Assembly (NCBI RefSeq): GCF_011516645.4
Contig: NZ_CP088285.1
Span: forward strand, 7,210,501-7,274,500
DNA: 64,000 nucleotides
Origin: Bradyrhizobium septentrionale
GTDB lineage: Bacteria; Pseudomonadota; Alphaproteobacteria; Rhizobiales; Xanthobacteraceae
Direction of reading: 5' to 3'
A model generated the notes under the pieces. The model was not told the DNA's origin and searched no databases. It saw nothing but the letters and a program-made list of their open reading frames with translations. Each line of letters opens with the position of its first letter. The stretch's first letter is position 1. A program made the position numbers and the translations under genes. Below, one piece after another: positions 9,770-21,442 of the stretch.

Positions 9770-10222
9770 ATGACCGAGGTTCTGTTCTACCATCTGCAGA
9801 ACATGACGCTGGAAAGCGTGCTGCCGCCGCTGCTCGAGAAGTCACTCGAGCGCGGCTGGCGCGTGGTCGTGCAATCGACGTCGCAGGAGCGCGCCGAGAC
9901 GCTCGACGCGCATTTGTGGACCTACAGCGACGATTCATTCCTGCCGCACGCGACCTCGCGGGTCGCCGACGCGCAGGACCAGCCGATTATCCTGTCGATC
10001 GAGGAGGGTAACCCGAACCGGGCCAATGTCCGCTTCCTGGTCGACAATGCGGCGCTCCCGGCCGACTGCGACAGCTACGAGCGGGTGGTGCTCGTGTTCA
10101 ACGGTGACGACCCCGACGCGCTGGCTTCAGCCAGGGAAAGCTGGACCGCTTGCAAAGCGCGCGGCTTCGAGGTCACCTATTGGCAGACCGATGAGCGGGG
10201 GCGCTGGCAACGCCGCCAATAG
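9770..10222 (+). CDS. holC: DNA polymerase III chi subunit
   Basis: HolC is the clamp-loader accessory subunit that contacts SSB. The 150-residue protein begins MTEVLFYHLQNMTLE and has the family core LWTYSDDSFLPHA, followed by QPIILS and a C-terminal WQTDERGRW. This is the alphaproteobacterial form, in which the psi partner (HolD) is usually not recognisable. It is co-oriented with pepA, 15 bases downstream. Confidence 0.93.
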   Translation: MTEVLFYHLQNMTLESVLPPLLEKSLERGWRVVVQSTSQERAETLDAHLWTYSDDSFLPHATSRVADAQDQPIILSIEEGNPNRANVRFLVDNAALPADCDSYERVVLVFNGDDPDALASARESWTACKARGFEVTYWQTDERGRWQRRQ

Positions 10223-10298
10223 CGATATCGACGAATTAATGATAATTCGAGGTTTCCTTCGGGGTTTCCTGGGCGGGTCACGGTCATGCCGCAAAGTG

Positions 10299-10898
10299 AT
10301 GTTCGGACAAGCCCTTAAGCTAAAGGGGTCAGGAGCCTTGTCGATCGTGCGAGACGGAACATTCAGTCGGAAGTCGCTGCTGGCCTTGCTGGTACTTGCG
10401 CCGGGTCTTGCCGGCTGCTCGAGTGCATCCGACATTTTTTCGCGCGACGCGGACTGGTTTTCGCGTCCCGGGCGGGTGTTCATCCGCAACATCTCGATCG
10501 AATCGCCGCCGCTGACGCCGGACAAGCCGGTGACCAACGATGATCTCGTCAGCGCTGACGGAGGCTGTCCGGGCATGGTGCCGCCGGCCGGTGCCGCCGG
10601 TGCGAACGCGCTGGCCGACGGTGCTGCCGCGGCACCGCCGCCGCAGCCGTCGGGCGGCAGCGTCGCGCTTGGCCACACCGAATGCGACGTCGTGCGCGGC
10701 ATCGGCGCCCCGGACAGCGTGAACTTGTCGAGCGGGCCGGGCGGCGAGCGCGTCGCCGTCGTGACCTGGTCGCGCGGCGCGCGCGCCGGTATCTATACGT
10801 TCAGCTCGGGGCGTTTGACGTCGGTCGAGCGTGGCCCGGATCCTGCGCCGGAGCCGAAGGCAGTCAAGCCGAAGAAGAAAAAGACCGCGCATAGCTAG
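10299..10898 (+). CDS. Outer-membrane lipoprotein, BamE-like fold suspected
   Basis: A lipoprotein signal is clear: basic residues, then LLALLVLAPGLAGC, with Cys about 40 residues from the ATG at 10299. A shorter start is possible. TTG at 10338 (MSIVRDGT) or GTG at 10347 lie just after GGGGTCAGGAG and would place the lipobox Cys near residue 27 or 24. The mature part has a Pro/Ala-rich stretch (about 95-130). A compact domain follows with ECDVVRGIGAPD, VAVVTWSRG and GIYTFSSGRL. That order (helix, GxPD, strands, grl) resembles SmpA/OmlA (BamE) folds; this is my inference. A Lys-rich tail closes the protein. It converges on the ABC-F gene. Confidence 0.75.
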   Translation: MFGQALKLKGSGALSIVRDGTFSRKSLLALLVLAPGLAGCSSASDIFSRDADWFSRPGRVFIRNISIESPPLTPDKPVTNDDLVSADGGCPGMVPPAGAAGANALADGAAAAPPPQPSGGSVALGHTECDVVRGIGAPDSVNLSSGPGGERVAVVTWSRGARAGIYTFSSGRLTSVERGPDPAPEPKAVKPKKKKTAHS

Positions 10899-10967
10899 GG
10901 CGGTTCGCCGGATCGGCAGGCGCCGTAGTCCGGCCGAACCGGCCGGGATCTTTCATCGCAACCTAGA

Positions 10968-12830
<1,863 letters not shown>

Positions 12831-12951
12831 GGGGCCGTTGTCACCGGACCCGCTGCCAAACGCAACCCATCTGTTCGTAAAATCTCTTCGTAAAGTCTCT
12901 TGGGGGAGCTGTTGGAAAAGCGCAACTGGGCTGCTGGACAGCCCGCAACAT

Positions 12952-13128
12952 CTAATGCTGATCGCTTTCCCGTCGACGCATCTCGTCGAGCAATCGCTGC
13001 AGGCGGGACGAAAGCGCCGGCTCCGGCCGGATATTCTGTTGAAGTCGTTCACCCACGGCATCGCAGATGTAACGGCAGGTCTTGTGATCGATCTGATCTG
13101 GATCGTTCTCGATCTGGCTCATTGTCAT
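12952..13128 (-). CDS. Small conserved hypothetical protein
   Basis: A 58-residue open frame from the ATG at 13128 (MTMSQIENDPDQIDHK). It contains TCRYICDAVGERLQQNI and ends with a charged helix, LQRLLDEMRRRESDQH. The composition is that of a small soluble alpha-helical protein and not of a GC-driven shadow frame, which would be Arg/Ala/Pro-rich. A TTG at 13170 in the same frame would add 14 residues. It lies upstream of the ABC-F gene on the same strand, 121 bases away. No function is suggested. Confidence 0.55.
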   Translation of the reverse strand: MTMSQIENDPDQIDHKTCRYICDAVGERLQQNIRPEPALSSRLQRLLDEMRRRESDQH

Positions 13129-13275
13129 GGCATATCTTTCGGCGAGTTCCACCTCGCATGGTCGAGTCAATTCTCGTCATAACAAGTCGCGACCCCGAAT
13201 TTGGTTTCCGTCCAGCCTTGCTCACGCCTGGAAGTCGTGCGGAGCGTCACAGGGGTGCAGGTTCCCGTAGACATG

Positions 13276-13303
13276 AAAAAAAGCCCCGGCGCAGGGCCGG
13301 GGC
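13276..13303 (-). terminator. Rho-independent terminator
   Basis: An 8-base-pair GC stem (13283-13290 with 13296-13303, five-base loop) is followed on the minus strand by seven T residues (13276-13282). It lies 38 bases past the stop of the glycine-rich protein gene. Confidence 0.9.
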
Positions 13304-13340
13304 GAGGCAAGTCAGGGGAGCATAGGGGAAGTCAGCCAGA

Positions 13341-13604
13341 TCAGTAGCAGCGGTTCACCAGGCGCCAGCGCGGTCCCCAGGGCGTCGGCACCACGCGGCG
13401 GACATAGCAGCCGCCACCGTAGCCGTAACCGCCGTAGTAGGCGGGACCTCCGACGACGACGCGCGGGCCACCCCACCAGCCGTGATGCCATCCACCGTGC
13501 CAGCCGCCATGCCCACCACCCCAGGCCGAGGCGGAGGTTGGGGCGAGCGCCGCGGCACCGAGCGAAATCGCGGCGACTGCGGCAAGCGAAATTTTGCGTA
13601 ACAT
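13341..13604 (-). CDS. Small exported Gly/Trp/Tyr-rich protein
   Basis: 87 residues. A clean signal peptide (MLRKISLAAVAAISLGAAAL, cleavage near TSASA-W) is followed by a Gly/His/Trp-rich stretch (about 29-46) and a Gly/Tyr-rich stretch (about 52-66). The end contains CYVRRVV and VNRCY, so two cysteines may form a disulfide in the periplasm. Such short exported proteins are common in this bacterial group without known function. A strong terminator follows directly, and it is probably a single-gene transcript. Confidence 0.8.
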   Translation of the reverse strand: MLRKISLAAVAAISLGAAALAPTSASAWGGGHGGWHGGWHHGWWGGPRVVVGGPAYYGGYGYGGGCYVRRVVPTPWGPRWRLVNRCY

Positions 13605-13948
13605 GATCGTCTCCTCGAGCTATGGGCGCGTGACGCGCCCGCGGTGACATCGTTTCCCGAGACGTCCTGTGAGGCTTGCGGTGGGCCGGCAAGGCGTCCG
13701 ATCGATGGAGAGCCTAGGCGGGGTGAGCTGAACGACAGCGGCACGACGCTGACAGAATGGGTTCACCTAGGTGAAATCGCGGTAAGTCGGCCGAACCTGC
13801 ATCCGTCCGGGGACCGCCCAGATGACGGTTTTCGTTGTGAAAATGCGTCAAAACTAAAGGCTAACGCGTCACAGGGTCGCTTGCCGTTACCCCATCGCGC
13901 CGATATAAGCCCCGGCAACTCCCAGCCACCGTTTACAAGGACGAAATC
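13605..13948. other. Intergenic region with the ndk and glycine-rich-gene promoters
   Basis: 344 bases between divergent genes. No further gene is supported: open frames here are Arg/Pro-rich shadows. Part of 13835-13860 is AT-rich and could hold a promoter for ndk, but no convincing -35/-10 pair was found. Confidence 0.4.
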
Positions 13949-14371
<423 letters not shown>

Positions 14372-14391
14372 CGCCGTCTAACTGAAGGTGG

Positions 14392-14414
14392 CACGGTCCC
14401 CTGACGGGACCGTG
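14392..14414 (+). terminator. Hairpin after ndk, possible weak terminator
   Basis: A perfect 9-base-pair inverted repeat (14392-14400 with 14406-14414) has a five-base loop and lies 20 bases past the ndk stop. No T-tract follows, so it may only attenuate transcription or stabilise the mRNA 3' end. Confidence 0.45.
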
Positions 14415-14482
14415 TCGAACTAAACCGGGGAGCGGCGGACGACCGCCGCCAGGGGCGGCCGCAAGGCCGAATAGGACGCGCT

Positions 14483-15322
14483 GTGGACTGGCTGTGGCAG
14501 ATCTTTGATCCCGCGTACATCGGCGCGTTCTTCACCCAGTTCAAGAACGAGATGGCGACGCCGACCTTCTGGGTCGCCGTCGGCAAGATCATCTGGATCA
14601 ACGTCCTGCTGTCGGGCGACAACGCGCTCGTGATCGCGCTCGCCTGCCGCGGGCTCGCGCCGCGCCAGCGGCTGTGGGGCATGATTCTCGGCGCCGCCGC
14701 GGCGGTGCTGCTGCGCGTCATCTTCACCGGCATCGTCGCCAGCCTGATGGAGCTGCCATTCCTGAAGCTGGTCGGCGGACTGGCGCTGATCGTGATCGCC
14801 GCCAAGCTTTTGGTGCCGGAGCAGGAGGACGAGGACAGCGTGCATGCGGCCTCGCATCTGTGGGCCGCGGTTCAGATCGTTGTCGTCGCCGACATCGTGA
14901 TGAGCCTCGACAATGTGATCGCGGTGGCCGCCGCCGCCAATGGCAGCGTGCCGCTGCTGGTGCTCGGACTTGCGATCAGCGTTCCCCTGATCGTGGCCGG
15001 TGCGGCGCTGATCATGGCGCTGCTCAACAAGCTGCCGGTCCTGGTCTGGGCCGGTGCCGCGCTGCTCGGCTGGATCGCGGGCGACGTCATCGCGACCGAT
15101 CCGGCGGTGCATCCGAAGCTGGATGCGCTGTTCGCCGGATCGCTCGGCGCCAAGCTCGATTCCTGGCTGGCCGCAATCGGGATGTCGCCGCAATTCGGCC
15201 ATGGCGGCAACGGCGGCGAGATCACGCTCGCGGTGCTCGGCATCGTCGTGGTGCTGGTCGCGGGATCGTTCTGGCGCCGCCACGCGGTCCGGAAGGCCAA
15301 GCGCGCCGCCAAGGCGGCGTGA
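14483..15322 (+). CDS. TerC/YjbE family integral membrane protein
   Basis: 279 residues with about seven membrane helices. Two related halves each carry the acidic-amide pair typical of the TerC family: LLSGDNALV (44-47) and MSLDNVIAV (D143-N144). Relatives export manganese or protect against metal and membrane stress; which applies here is not visible. The GTG start at 14483 (MDWLWQIFDP) matches the family beginning. The C terminus is a short basic tail (RRHAVRKAKRAAKAA). It lies 111 bases after ndk. Confidence 0.85.
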   Translation: MDWLWQIFDPAYIGAFFTQFKNEMATPTFWVAVGKIIWINVLLSGDNALVIALACRGLAPRQRLWGMILGAAAAVLLRVIFTGIVASLMELPFLKLVGGLALIVIAAKLLVPEQEDEDSVHAASHLWAAVQIVVVADIVMSLDNVIAVAAAANGSVPLLVLGLAISVPLIVAGAALIMALLNKLPVLVWAGAALLGWIAGDVIATDPAVHPKLDALFAGSLGAKLDSWLAAIGMSPQFGHGGNGGEITLAVLGIVVVLVAGSFWRRHAVRKAKRAAKAA

Positions 15323-15526
15323 GGGCGCGCGAGGCCCTCGAGCGATCGCTTGGTCCGGTCCTCGACGTCGCCCGGTACAAGGCCGCTGGGTGATTCCTGA
15401 TTTGTAACGGCACATCACTGATATCGGATCTGCCCTTAATTCCGTCCGAACCGCATCCTATGCTTCTGCACAGTCGGTTCCCCGGGCGCGTGGCGACGCC
15501 CGCGGCCCACCGTTATCAAAAGATGA
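15323..15526. other. Non-coding gap before the EF-hand remnant
   Basis: About 200 bases after the TerC-family gene. A 30-codon frame begins at the ATG near 15460 and ends just past 15550, in a different frame from the EF-hand remnant. It could be the upstream part of the same broken gene, but nothing in its residues proves that. Confidence 0.3.
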
Positions 15527-15664
15527 CCCGACATCTGGGCCGCCAATCATAACGTCATCCACACCTGCGATGAGTGGAAGAGTTACCTTGCACGGCTTTT
15601 TACCCTAACCGATCGCAACCGCGACGGGCATCTCGATCCATCCGAATTCACACTAATCGGTTAG
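15527..15664 (+). pseudogene. Remnant of an EF-hand calcium-binding protein
   Basis: Reading to the TAG at 15662-15664 gives a 45-codon open stretch with no start codon, entered from a TGA at 15524. Its end, DRNRDGHLDPSEF, is a near-perfect EF-hand loop: Asp at 1, Asn at 3, Asp at 5, Gly at 6, Glu at 12. About 27 residues earlier ANHNVIHTCDEW looks like a degenerate second loop, and WKSYLARLFTLT forms the linking helix. A paired EF-hand lacking its N terminus and signal peptide suggests a decayed gene, perhaps with a frameshift near 15525. It lies 134 bases before the radical SAM gene. Confidence 0.5.
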
Positions 15665-15798
15665 GCTGCAGGGCGAAATGAAAGCTGAAAGCACTGATCA
15701 GTAGGCACCGAATGCCGGGCGCCGCTGCTGATGTGGATTTCAGCAGATGAGCCGCCGCGGTGTTTATTTTCAGCACTGCGCCAATCAGGAGACAGTGA

Positions 15799-17643
15799 GT
15801 GCTGCATTCCGATATAGCGGCGAGGCGACGCTTTCAGCTCATCCTGGTCAAGCCGTCTCACTACGATGATGACGGATACGTAATCCGCTGGTGGCGCGCC
15901 ATGACGCCGTCGAATTCGCTGGCGGCCGTGTATGGCATTGCGGCGGATTGCGCCGAACGCCGGGTACTCGGGCCCGATGTCGATTTTGATATTGAAGCCA
16001 TCGACGAGACCAATACGCGCATCGACATCCCGGGGCTCTTGAGGCGCTTCAGGAGTCACGGCGGTTTCGGATGCGTGGCCCTGATCGGCGTTCAATCGAA
16101 CCAATATCCGCGCGCCCTCGACATCGCCCGTTCGTTCCGGGCAGCCGGGATTGCGGTCGCCATCGGTGGCTTTCATGTCTCGGGTTGCCTGTCGATGCTG
16201 GATGGCCGCGCCGTGGAACTCGACGCTTGCCGGGAGATGGGCGTCGCCATATTCGCGGGTGAAGCCGAAGGGCGTCTCGAATCCGTCATTGCCGACGTAG
16301 CCGCGGGACGCCTCGCGCCGCTCTACAACCACATGAAAGAGTTGCCGGGCATGGACGGCGTGCCGGTGCCGTTCCTCCCGAAGCGATACATCGAACGGAC
16401 GCTTGGCTCCAGCGCCAGTTTCGATGCCGGCCGCGGCTGCCCCTACCAGTGCTCGTTTTGTACCATTATCAACGTGCAAGGCCGCAAATCGCGCTACCGA
16501 TCGGCAGACGATGTGGAGCACATCGTGCGCCTCAACTGGGCCCAGGGCATTCGAAAATTCTTCATCACCGACGATAACTTTGCGCGCAACAAAGAGTGGG
16601 AATCGACCTTCGATCGCCTCATCCAGCTCCGCGAAAAGGACGGCATCCCGCTCGGCCTGATGATCCAGGTCGACACGTTATGTCACAAGATCCCCAACTT
16701 CATGGAAAAGGCAAAACGCGCCGGAGTAACAAAGGTCTTCATTGGACTTGAAAACATCAACCCCGACAACCTGGCGCTAGCAAAGAAGCGGCAGAACAAG
16801 ATCACCGAGTATCGAAAGATGCTGCTGGCCTGGAAGGAGCAGGGCATCTTGACCATCGCGGGCTATATCCTGGGCTTTCCAGCCGACACGCCGGAGACAA
16901 TCAAACGCGACATCGCCATCATCCAGGAAGAACTGCCGATCGACCTTCTCGAGTTCTTTTGTCTGACGCCGCTGCCCGGCTCTGAAGATCACCAGACGCT
17001 CTGGAAGAACGGCACAGCCATGGAAGCGGACCTCAACAGCTACGATGTCGAACACGTCTGTACGGCCCATCCCAAGATGAGCAAGCAAGAGTGGCAGGAC
17101 ATCTATCACGAGGCCTGGCAGCTCTATTATACGCCCAAGCACATGAAGGTTCTGCTGCGACGCGCCGCGGCCACCGGCGTTCCGATCGGCAATCTCGCAA
17201 AGTACCTACTCACTTTTTCGACGACGGATCGCCTCGAAAAGGTACATCCCCTTCAGGGTGGGATTTTCCGCCTCAAGCATCCGTCCGAGCGGCGACCAGG
17301 CTTGCCGCGCGAGAACCCCTGGCTGTTCTGGCTACGCTTTGGTTGCGAGACGCTCGTGAAGCACAGCGTCCTCACCGTGGCGATCGGACGGTTGTTGATT
17401 TGGAAAACGGTCATCGCCTACACCCCGGGGGCCGGCAACTATCTTGACCGCGCGCTCACGCCGGTCAGCGACGACGGCGATGAGACGCTCGACCTTCTCA
17501 CCAAGACGGCGGGCGCCCGCGCTGCGGTCGCTCATTTCAAGAAAATCGCCGGACTGACGGGCCCCAAGTCGCTTGATGCAAGGCCCAGGGTTAGCGCCGC
17601 ACGATCGAGCCGGCGCGCCCGACCAGCCGCGCCAATTGCTTGA
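15799..17643 (+). CDS. B12-binding-domain radical SAM protein
   Basis: 614 residues. The N-terminal region (about 10-190) has a cobalamin-binding-type Rossmann arrangement (LILVKPSHYDDDGYVIRWW, then VALIGVQSNQYPRALDIA and AVAIGGFH). The radical SAM barrel begins at GRGCPYQCSFCTI, with iron-sulfur ligands Cys214, Cys218 and Cys221, and continues with FFITDDNF and FIGLENINPDNL. The C-terminal 150 residues are unassigned. Such enzymes do radical methylations or rearrangements, often of lipids or natural products; no substrate is indicated. The GTG at 15799 has GGAG seven bases upstream. Its last 53 bases overlap the end of ppx on the opposite strand. Confidence 0.85.
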   Translation: MLHSDIAARRRFQLILVKPSHYDDDGYVIRWWRAMTPSNSLAAVYGIAADCAERRVLGPDVDFDIEAIDETNTRIDIPGLLRRFRSHGGFGCVALIGVQSNQYPRALDIARSFRAAGIAVAIGGFHVSGCLSMLDGRAVELDACREMGVAIFAGEAEGRLESVIADVAAGRLAPLYNHMKELPGMDGVPVPFLPKRYIERTLGSSASFDAGRGCPYQCSFCTIINVQGRKSRYRSADDVEHIVRLNWAQGIRKFFITDDNFARNKEWESTFDRLIQLREKDGIPLGLMIQVDTLCHKIPNFMEKAKRAGVTKVFIGLENINPDNLALAKKRQNKITEYRKMLLAWKEQGILTIAGYILGFPADTPETIKRDIAIIQEELPIDLLEFFCLTPLPGSEDHQTLWKNGTAMEADLNSYDVEHVCTAHPKMSKQEWQDIYHEAWQLYYTPKHMKVLLRRAAATGVPIGNLAKYLLTFSTTDRLEKVHPLQGGIFRLKHPSERRPGLPRENPWLFWLRFGCETLVKHSVLTVAIGRLLIWKTVIAYTPGAGNYLDRALTPVSDDGDETLDLLTKTAGARAAVAHFKKIAGLTGPKSLDARPRVSAARSSRRARPAAPIA

Positions 17644-19093
17644 AGCGGCTGCCGACACGGTCGGCGACCAGATCCACCATCCGGTGCTCGAACACCAGCA
17701 TCAGCTTGCGGCCTTGCGTGCGGAAATGGGTTGCCGGCAGCACGCCGGTGCGCGCCGCGGTGATTAGATGCGCGACGCGGAACGCGGCGCCGAGCACACG
17801 CGCGCGCTCGTCCATCGCCGGCGTCACCAGCGCGCGGATCTGCGCCGGCGGTTCGTTTTCCTCGCTGAGGCCGGCGTAGCGATAGAACACCGAGAGCGCG
17901 ACGAAGGCGCGTCCCTGATGGGTGATCGAGCCGAAATTGCCGTTCATGATCAGGCTGAGAGTTTCCTCGCCGCGATGATCGGGGTGCACCCGCCAGCCGA
18001 TGTCGGAGAGCAGGCAGGCGACGTGACGCAGCCTGCGGTCTTCCTCGGTCTCGCGCAGCCTGACGACGCGCACCAGCCGGTCGGTCCACGCCGTCAGCTC
18101 CTGAGCGTGGCGGGCCGAGCGCGACAGCAATTCGTTGAGGTTCTGCGCGGCGCAGACCAGCCCGTCCTTGGCGCGCTCGGCCTGCGGCAGCATCTCGTAG
18201 AGCAGGCCCTCGCGCACGCCGAAGGTCGAGAACACGATGGTCTTCGGCTGGGCGACGCGGATGATGTATTCGAGCACGAGCGCGGCGTAAGCTAGCAGGG
18301 GCCGCCGGGCATCGGCGACCGACTCGATGTTGGCCAGCATGTTGGTCGCTGCCAGCCGCCGCAGCCGCTGTGCGAAGTCGAGCGCGTCGGCCGCCAGGAT
18401 CGAGTAGCCGTGCATCACCTTGAGCGGATAGCCGCTCTGGATGATGTGAATACGCGCCAGCGCACGCCAGGTGCCGCCGACTGCGTAGAAGGTGCGGCCG
18501 CGCCCGGTCTTGAGCTGGGCGACGCCGAGCAGCTCGTTCTTGACGATGCGTTCGGCGCGCTTGATCGATTTGTCCGAGAGGTCCTGCAGCGCAAGGCTGC
18601 CGAGCGGCAGCGTCACGCCGCTGCGCACGCGGTTGCCCTTGACGTCGATCAGTTCGAGCGAGCCGCCGCCGAGATCGCCGACGATGCCGTTCGGATTGTG
18701 CACGCCCGACACGACGCCGAGCGCGGACAGTTTCGCTTCACGCGGTCCGGAGAGAATCTCGATCTTGGCGCCGCAGATGCGCTCGGCCTTGGCGATGAAG
18801 TCGGGACCGTTCTTGGCGTCGCGGCAGGCCGCGGTCGCGATCGCGTAGACGCGGCCGACCTGCTGGATCCTGCACAGCGCGCGAAAGCGGCGCAGCGCGG
18901 TGAGCGCCTTGTTGACCGCATCGGTCGCGAGCAGGCCGGTGCTCTGCACCTCGCGTCCGAGCCCGCACAGCGCCTTCTCGTTGAAGATCGTGACGAGGCT
19001 GCGCGCCATCGCCTCGTAGACCACGAGACGAACCGAGTTCGAGCCGATATCGATCACAGCGACGCTGGAAGCGCGCTTCCGCGGCCGCTTCAC
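17591..19093 (-). CDS. ppx: Exopolyphosphatase (Ppx/GppA family)
   Basis: Removes terminal phosphate from polyphosphate; relatives also cleave pppGpp. The 500-residue cytoplasmic protein has the ASKHA-fold phosphate motif VAVIDIGSNSVRLVVYE near the start and GDLGGGSLEL near residue 140. A C-terminal helical HD-type region includes HVACLLSDIGWRVHPDHRGEE. It lies 12 bases after ppk on the same strand, so synthesis and breakdown of polyphosphate are encoded together. Confidence 0.93.
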   Translation of the reverse strand: MKRPRKRASSVAVIDIGSNSVRLVVYEAMARSLVTIFNEKALCGLGREVQSTGLLATDAVNKALTALRRFRALCRIQQVGRVYAIATAACRDAKNGPDFIAKAERICGAKIEILSGPREAKLSALGVVSGVHNPNGIVGDLGGGSLELIDVKGNRVRSGVTLPLGSLALQDLSDKSIKRAERIVKNELLGVAQLKTGRGRTFYAVGGTWRALARIHIIQSGYPLKVMHGYSILAADALDFAQRLRRLAATNMLANIESVADARRPLLAYAALVLEYIIRVAQPKTIVFSTFGVREGLLYEMLPQAERAKDGLVCAAQNLNELLSRSARHAQELTAWTDRLVRVVRLRETEEDRRLRHVACLLSDIGWRVHPDHRGEETLSLIMNGNFGSITHQGRAFVALSVFYRYAGLSEENEPPAQIRALVTPAMDERARVLGAAFRVAHLITAARTGVLPATHFRTQGRKLMLVFEHRMVDLVADRVGSRFKQLARLVGRAGSIVRR

Positions 19094-19105
19094 AGGAAGG
19101 CCCCC

Positions 19106-21310
19106 TTAAGACGATGGCTGCTGACGCTCGTTGCGACGCGTGAGCCGGCGCGGTGAAGATTCCTTGAGAGACTTACCACGGCCGGACAGACTCGGATTTG
19201 TCATGAAGTAGTCATGCAGGTTGAACGGCTCTTCGCCTTTCGCGGCCTTCATACGCGTTGACGACCCGTCCGGCAACAATTGCCAGCTCTGCTCGGTGTC
19301 CTTCAGGTTCGCGACCATGATCTGTTCGAGAACCTGCTGATGCACCGTGGGATTTTGCAGCGGACAGAGAACCTCGACGCGGCGGTCGAGGTTCCTCGGC
19401 ATCATGTCGGCGGACGAGATATACACAGCAGCTTTTGTGCTCGGCAGGCCCTGACCCATGCCGAAGCAATAGATCCGGCCGTGTTCCAGGAACCGGCCGA
19501 TCACCGATTTGACGCGAATATTCTCCGACAATCCCGGCAGCCCCGGCCGTAGGCAGCAGATGCCGCGCACCACGAGCTCGATCGAGACGCCGGCCTGCGA
19601 GGCCTCGTACAGCGCGTCGATGATGTCGGGATCGACCAGCGCGTTCATCTTCATCCAGATCGCGCCGGGCCGGCCATGTTTGACGTGGGCGATCTCGCCG
19701 TGGATGTGCTCGATGATCCGCTTGCGCAGCGTCAGCGGCGACACCGCCATCTTCTCGATGTCGCTCGGCTCGGCATAGCCGGTGATGTAGTTGAACACCC
19801 GCGCGGCGTCGCGGCCGATGATCGGGTCCGACGTGAAGTAGGAGACGTCAGTGTAGATGCGCGCGGTGACCGGATGATAGTTGCCGGTGCCGGTGTGCAC
19901 ATAGGTCGTGAGATTGCCGCCCTCGCGGCGCACCACCATCGACAGCTTGGCGTGCGTCTTCAGTTCGATGAAGCCGTAGACCACCTGCACGCCGGCGCGC
20001 TCGAGATCGCGGGCCCAGCGGATATTGGCCTCCTCGTCGAAGCGCGCCTTCAATTCGATCAGCGCGGTCACCGATTTGCCGGCCTCGGCGGCATCCGCCA
20101 GCGCGCGCACGATCGGCGAATTGTTCGAGGTACGGTAGAGCGTCTGCTTGATCGCGACCACGTCAGGATCACGCGCCGCTTGCTGCAGGAACTGCACGAC
20201 GACGTCGAAGGATTCGTAGGGGTGATGGACCACGAGGTCCTTCTGCCGGATAGCGGCGAAGATATCGCCGCCATGGTCGCGCACCCGTTCGGGATGGCGC
20301 GGCACGTAGGGCGGGAATTCGAGGTCGGGGCGATCGAGGCGGGTAAGCTGCGACGGCTCGTTCATCGCGAGCACGCCATCGACCAGGATCACTTCATCGT
20401 TCGCTGCCGACAAGGCGTGCTGCACGAAGCTGCGCAGCTCGTCGGGCATCTTGGCTTCGATCTCGAGCCGGATCACCGATCCGCGCCGGCGGCGCTTCAG
20501 CGCCGTCTCGAACAGGCGAACGAGGTCCTCGGCTTCTTCCTCGATTTCCAGTTCGGAGTCCCTGATGATGCGAAACGCGCCCTGGCCCTTGACGGTGTAG
20601 CCGGGGAACAGGCGGCCGATGAACAGACCGGTGGCCTGCTCGAGTGTGATCAGCCGCGCCGGACCGCTTTCCTTCGTGGAGGGAAGGCGGATGAAGCGGT
20701 CGATCTTGCCGGGCATGCGGATCAACGCGTTCATCGCCTTGCCGTCGGAGATCCGCGACAATTGCAGCGCCACCGTGAAGCCGAGGTTCGGGATGAACGG
20801 GAAGGGATGCGCCGGGTCGATCGCCAGCGGCGTCAGCAGCGGGAAGATGTTGTGGAGGAAGTGATCCTCGATCCAGGTGCGTTCGGACTTGGTGACGTCG
20901 CGGCCGTCGACCAGCTGGATGCCGACCTTGGACAGGATATCCCGCAGATCGCTCCAGATCGCCTGCTGGTCGGAGGCGAGCTGCGACACGGTCTTGTTGA
21001 TCATCACCAGCTGCTCGGCCGGCAGCAGGCCGTCCGGGCTGCGCTCGGCAATGCCCTCGCGGACCTGCGCCTTGATGCCGGCGACGCGGACCATGAAGAA
21101 CTCGTCAAGGTTATTCGCCGAAATCGACAGGAAGCGGACCCGCTCCAGCACGGGATGGCCGGTATTGACCGATTCCTCGAGCACCCGGCGGTTGAAGTGC
21201 AGCCAGGAGAGCTCCCGGTTGATGAATCGCTCGGGGCTGGATGCGATCGCGGGGACGGCGGGCAGCTCCGCCTCTTTTTCTTTGATTTCAGTAGCTTGTG
21301 CCGAGTCCAT
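19106..21310 (-). CDS. ppk1: Polyphosphate kinase 1
   Basis: Makes polyphosphate from ATP through a phosphohistidine. From the ATG at 21310 ([13 protein letters not shown]) the product is 734 residues; the open frame extends to 21373 but those residues are not family-like. The N-domain starts [19 protein letters not shown]. The catalytic region holds [15 protein letters not shown] and [11 protein letters not shown], with the predicted phosphorylated histidine at residue 453, followed by VHTGTGNYH. Co-transcribed with ppx and probably hdaA. Confidence 0.96.
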   Translation of the reverse strand: MDSAQATEIKEKEAELPAVPAIASSPERFINRELSWLHFNRRVLEESVNTGHPVLERVRFLSISANNLDEFFMVRVAGIKAQVREGIAERSPDGLLPAEQLVMINKTVSQLASDQQAIWSDLRDILSKVGIQLVDGRDVTKSERTWIEDHFLHNIFPLLTPLAIDPAHPFPFIPNLGFTVALQLSRISDGKAMNALIRMPGKIDRFIRLPSTKESGPARLITLEQATGLFIGRLFPGYTVKGQGAFRIIRDSELEIEEEAEDLVRLFETALKRRRRGSVIRLEIEAKMPDELRSFVQHALSAANDEVILVDGVLAMNEPSQLTRLDRPDLEFPPYVPRHPERVRDHGGDIFAAIRQKDLVVHHPYESFDVVVQFLQQAARDPDVVAIKQTLYRTSNNSPIVRALADAAEAGKSVTALIELKARFDEEANIRWARDLERAGVQVVYGFIELKTHAKLSMVVRREGGNLTTYVHTGTGNYHPVTARIYTDVSYFTSDPIIGRDAARVFNYITGYAEPSDIEKMAVSPLTLRKRIIEHIHGEIAHVKHGRPGAIWMKMNALVDPDIIDALYEASQAGVSIELVVRGICCLRPGLPGLSENIRVKSVIGRFLEHGRIYCFGMGQGLPSTKAAVYISSADMMPRNLDRRVEVLCPLQNPTVHQQVLEQIMVANLKDTEQSWQLLPDGSSTRMKAAKGEEPFNLHDYFMTNPSLSGRGKSLKESSPRRLTRRNERQQPSS

Positions 21311-21442
21311 CAAGTGCTGGTCCAATTCGGGGCAGGGAGCCGGAGCGGTGTAGCCGAGGGCCGCACAGACCATGTGATATTGCGATGACGTTTCGATGAC
21401 ATTGATGTTCCGCCGGCCTGCGCCGTCAAGCCGCGGGACAGC

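Noticed and set aside
8189..9793. 534-codon minus-strand frame opposite pepA
   Set aside because: Shadow frame; pepA has the complete M17 signature and ribosome site.
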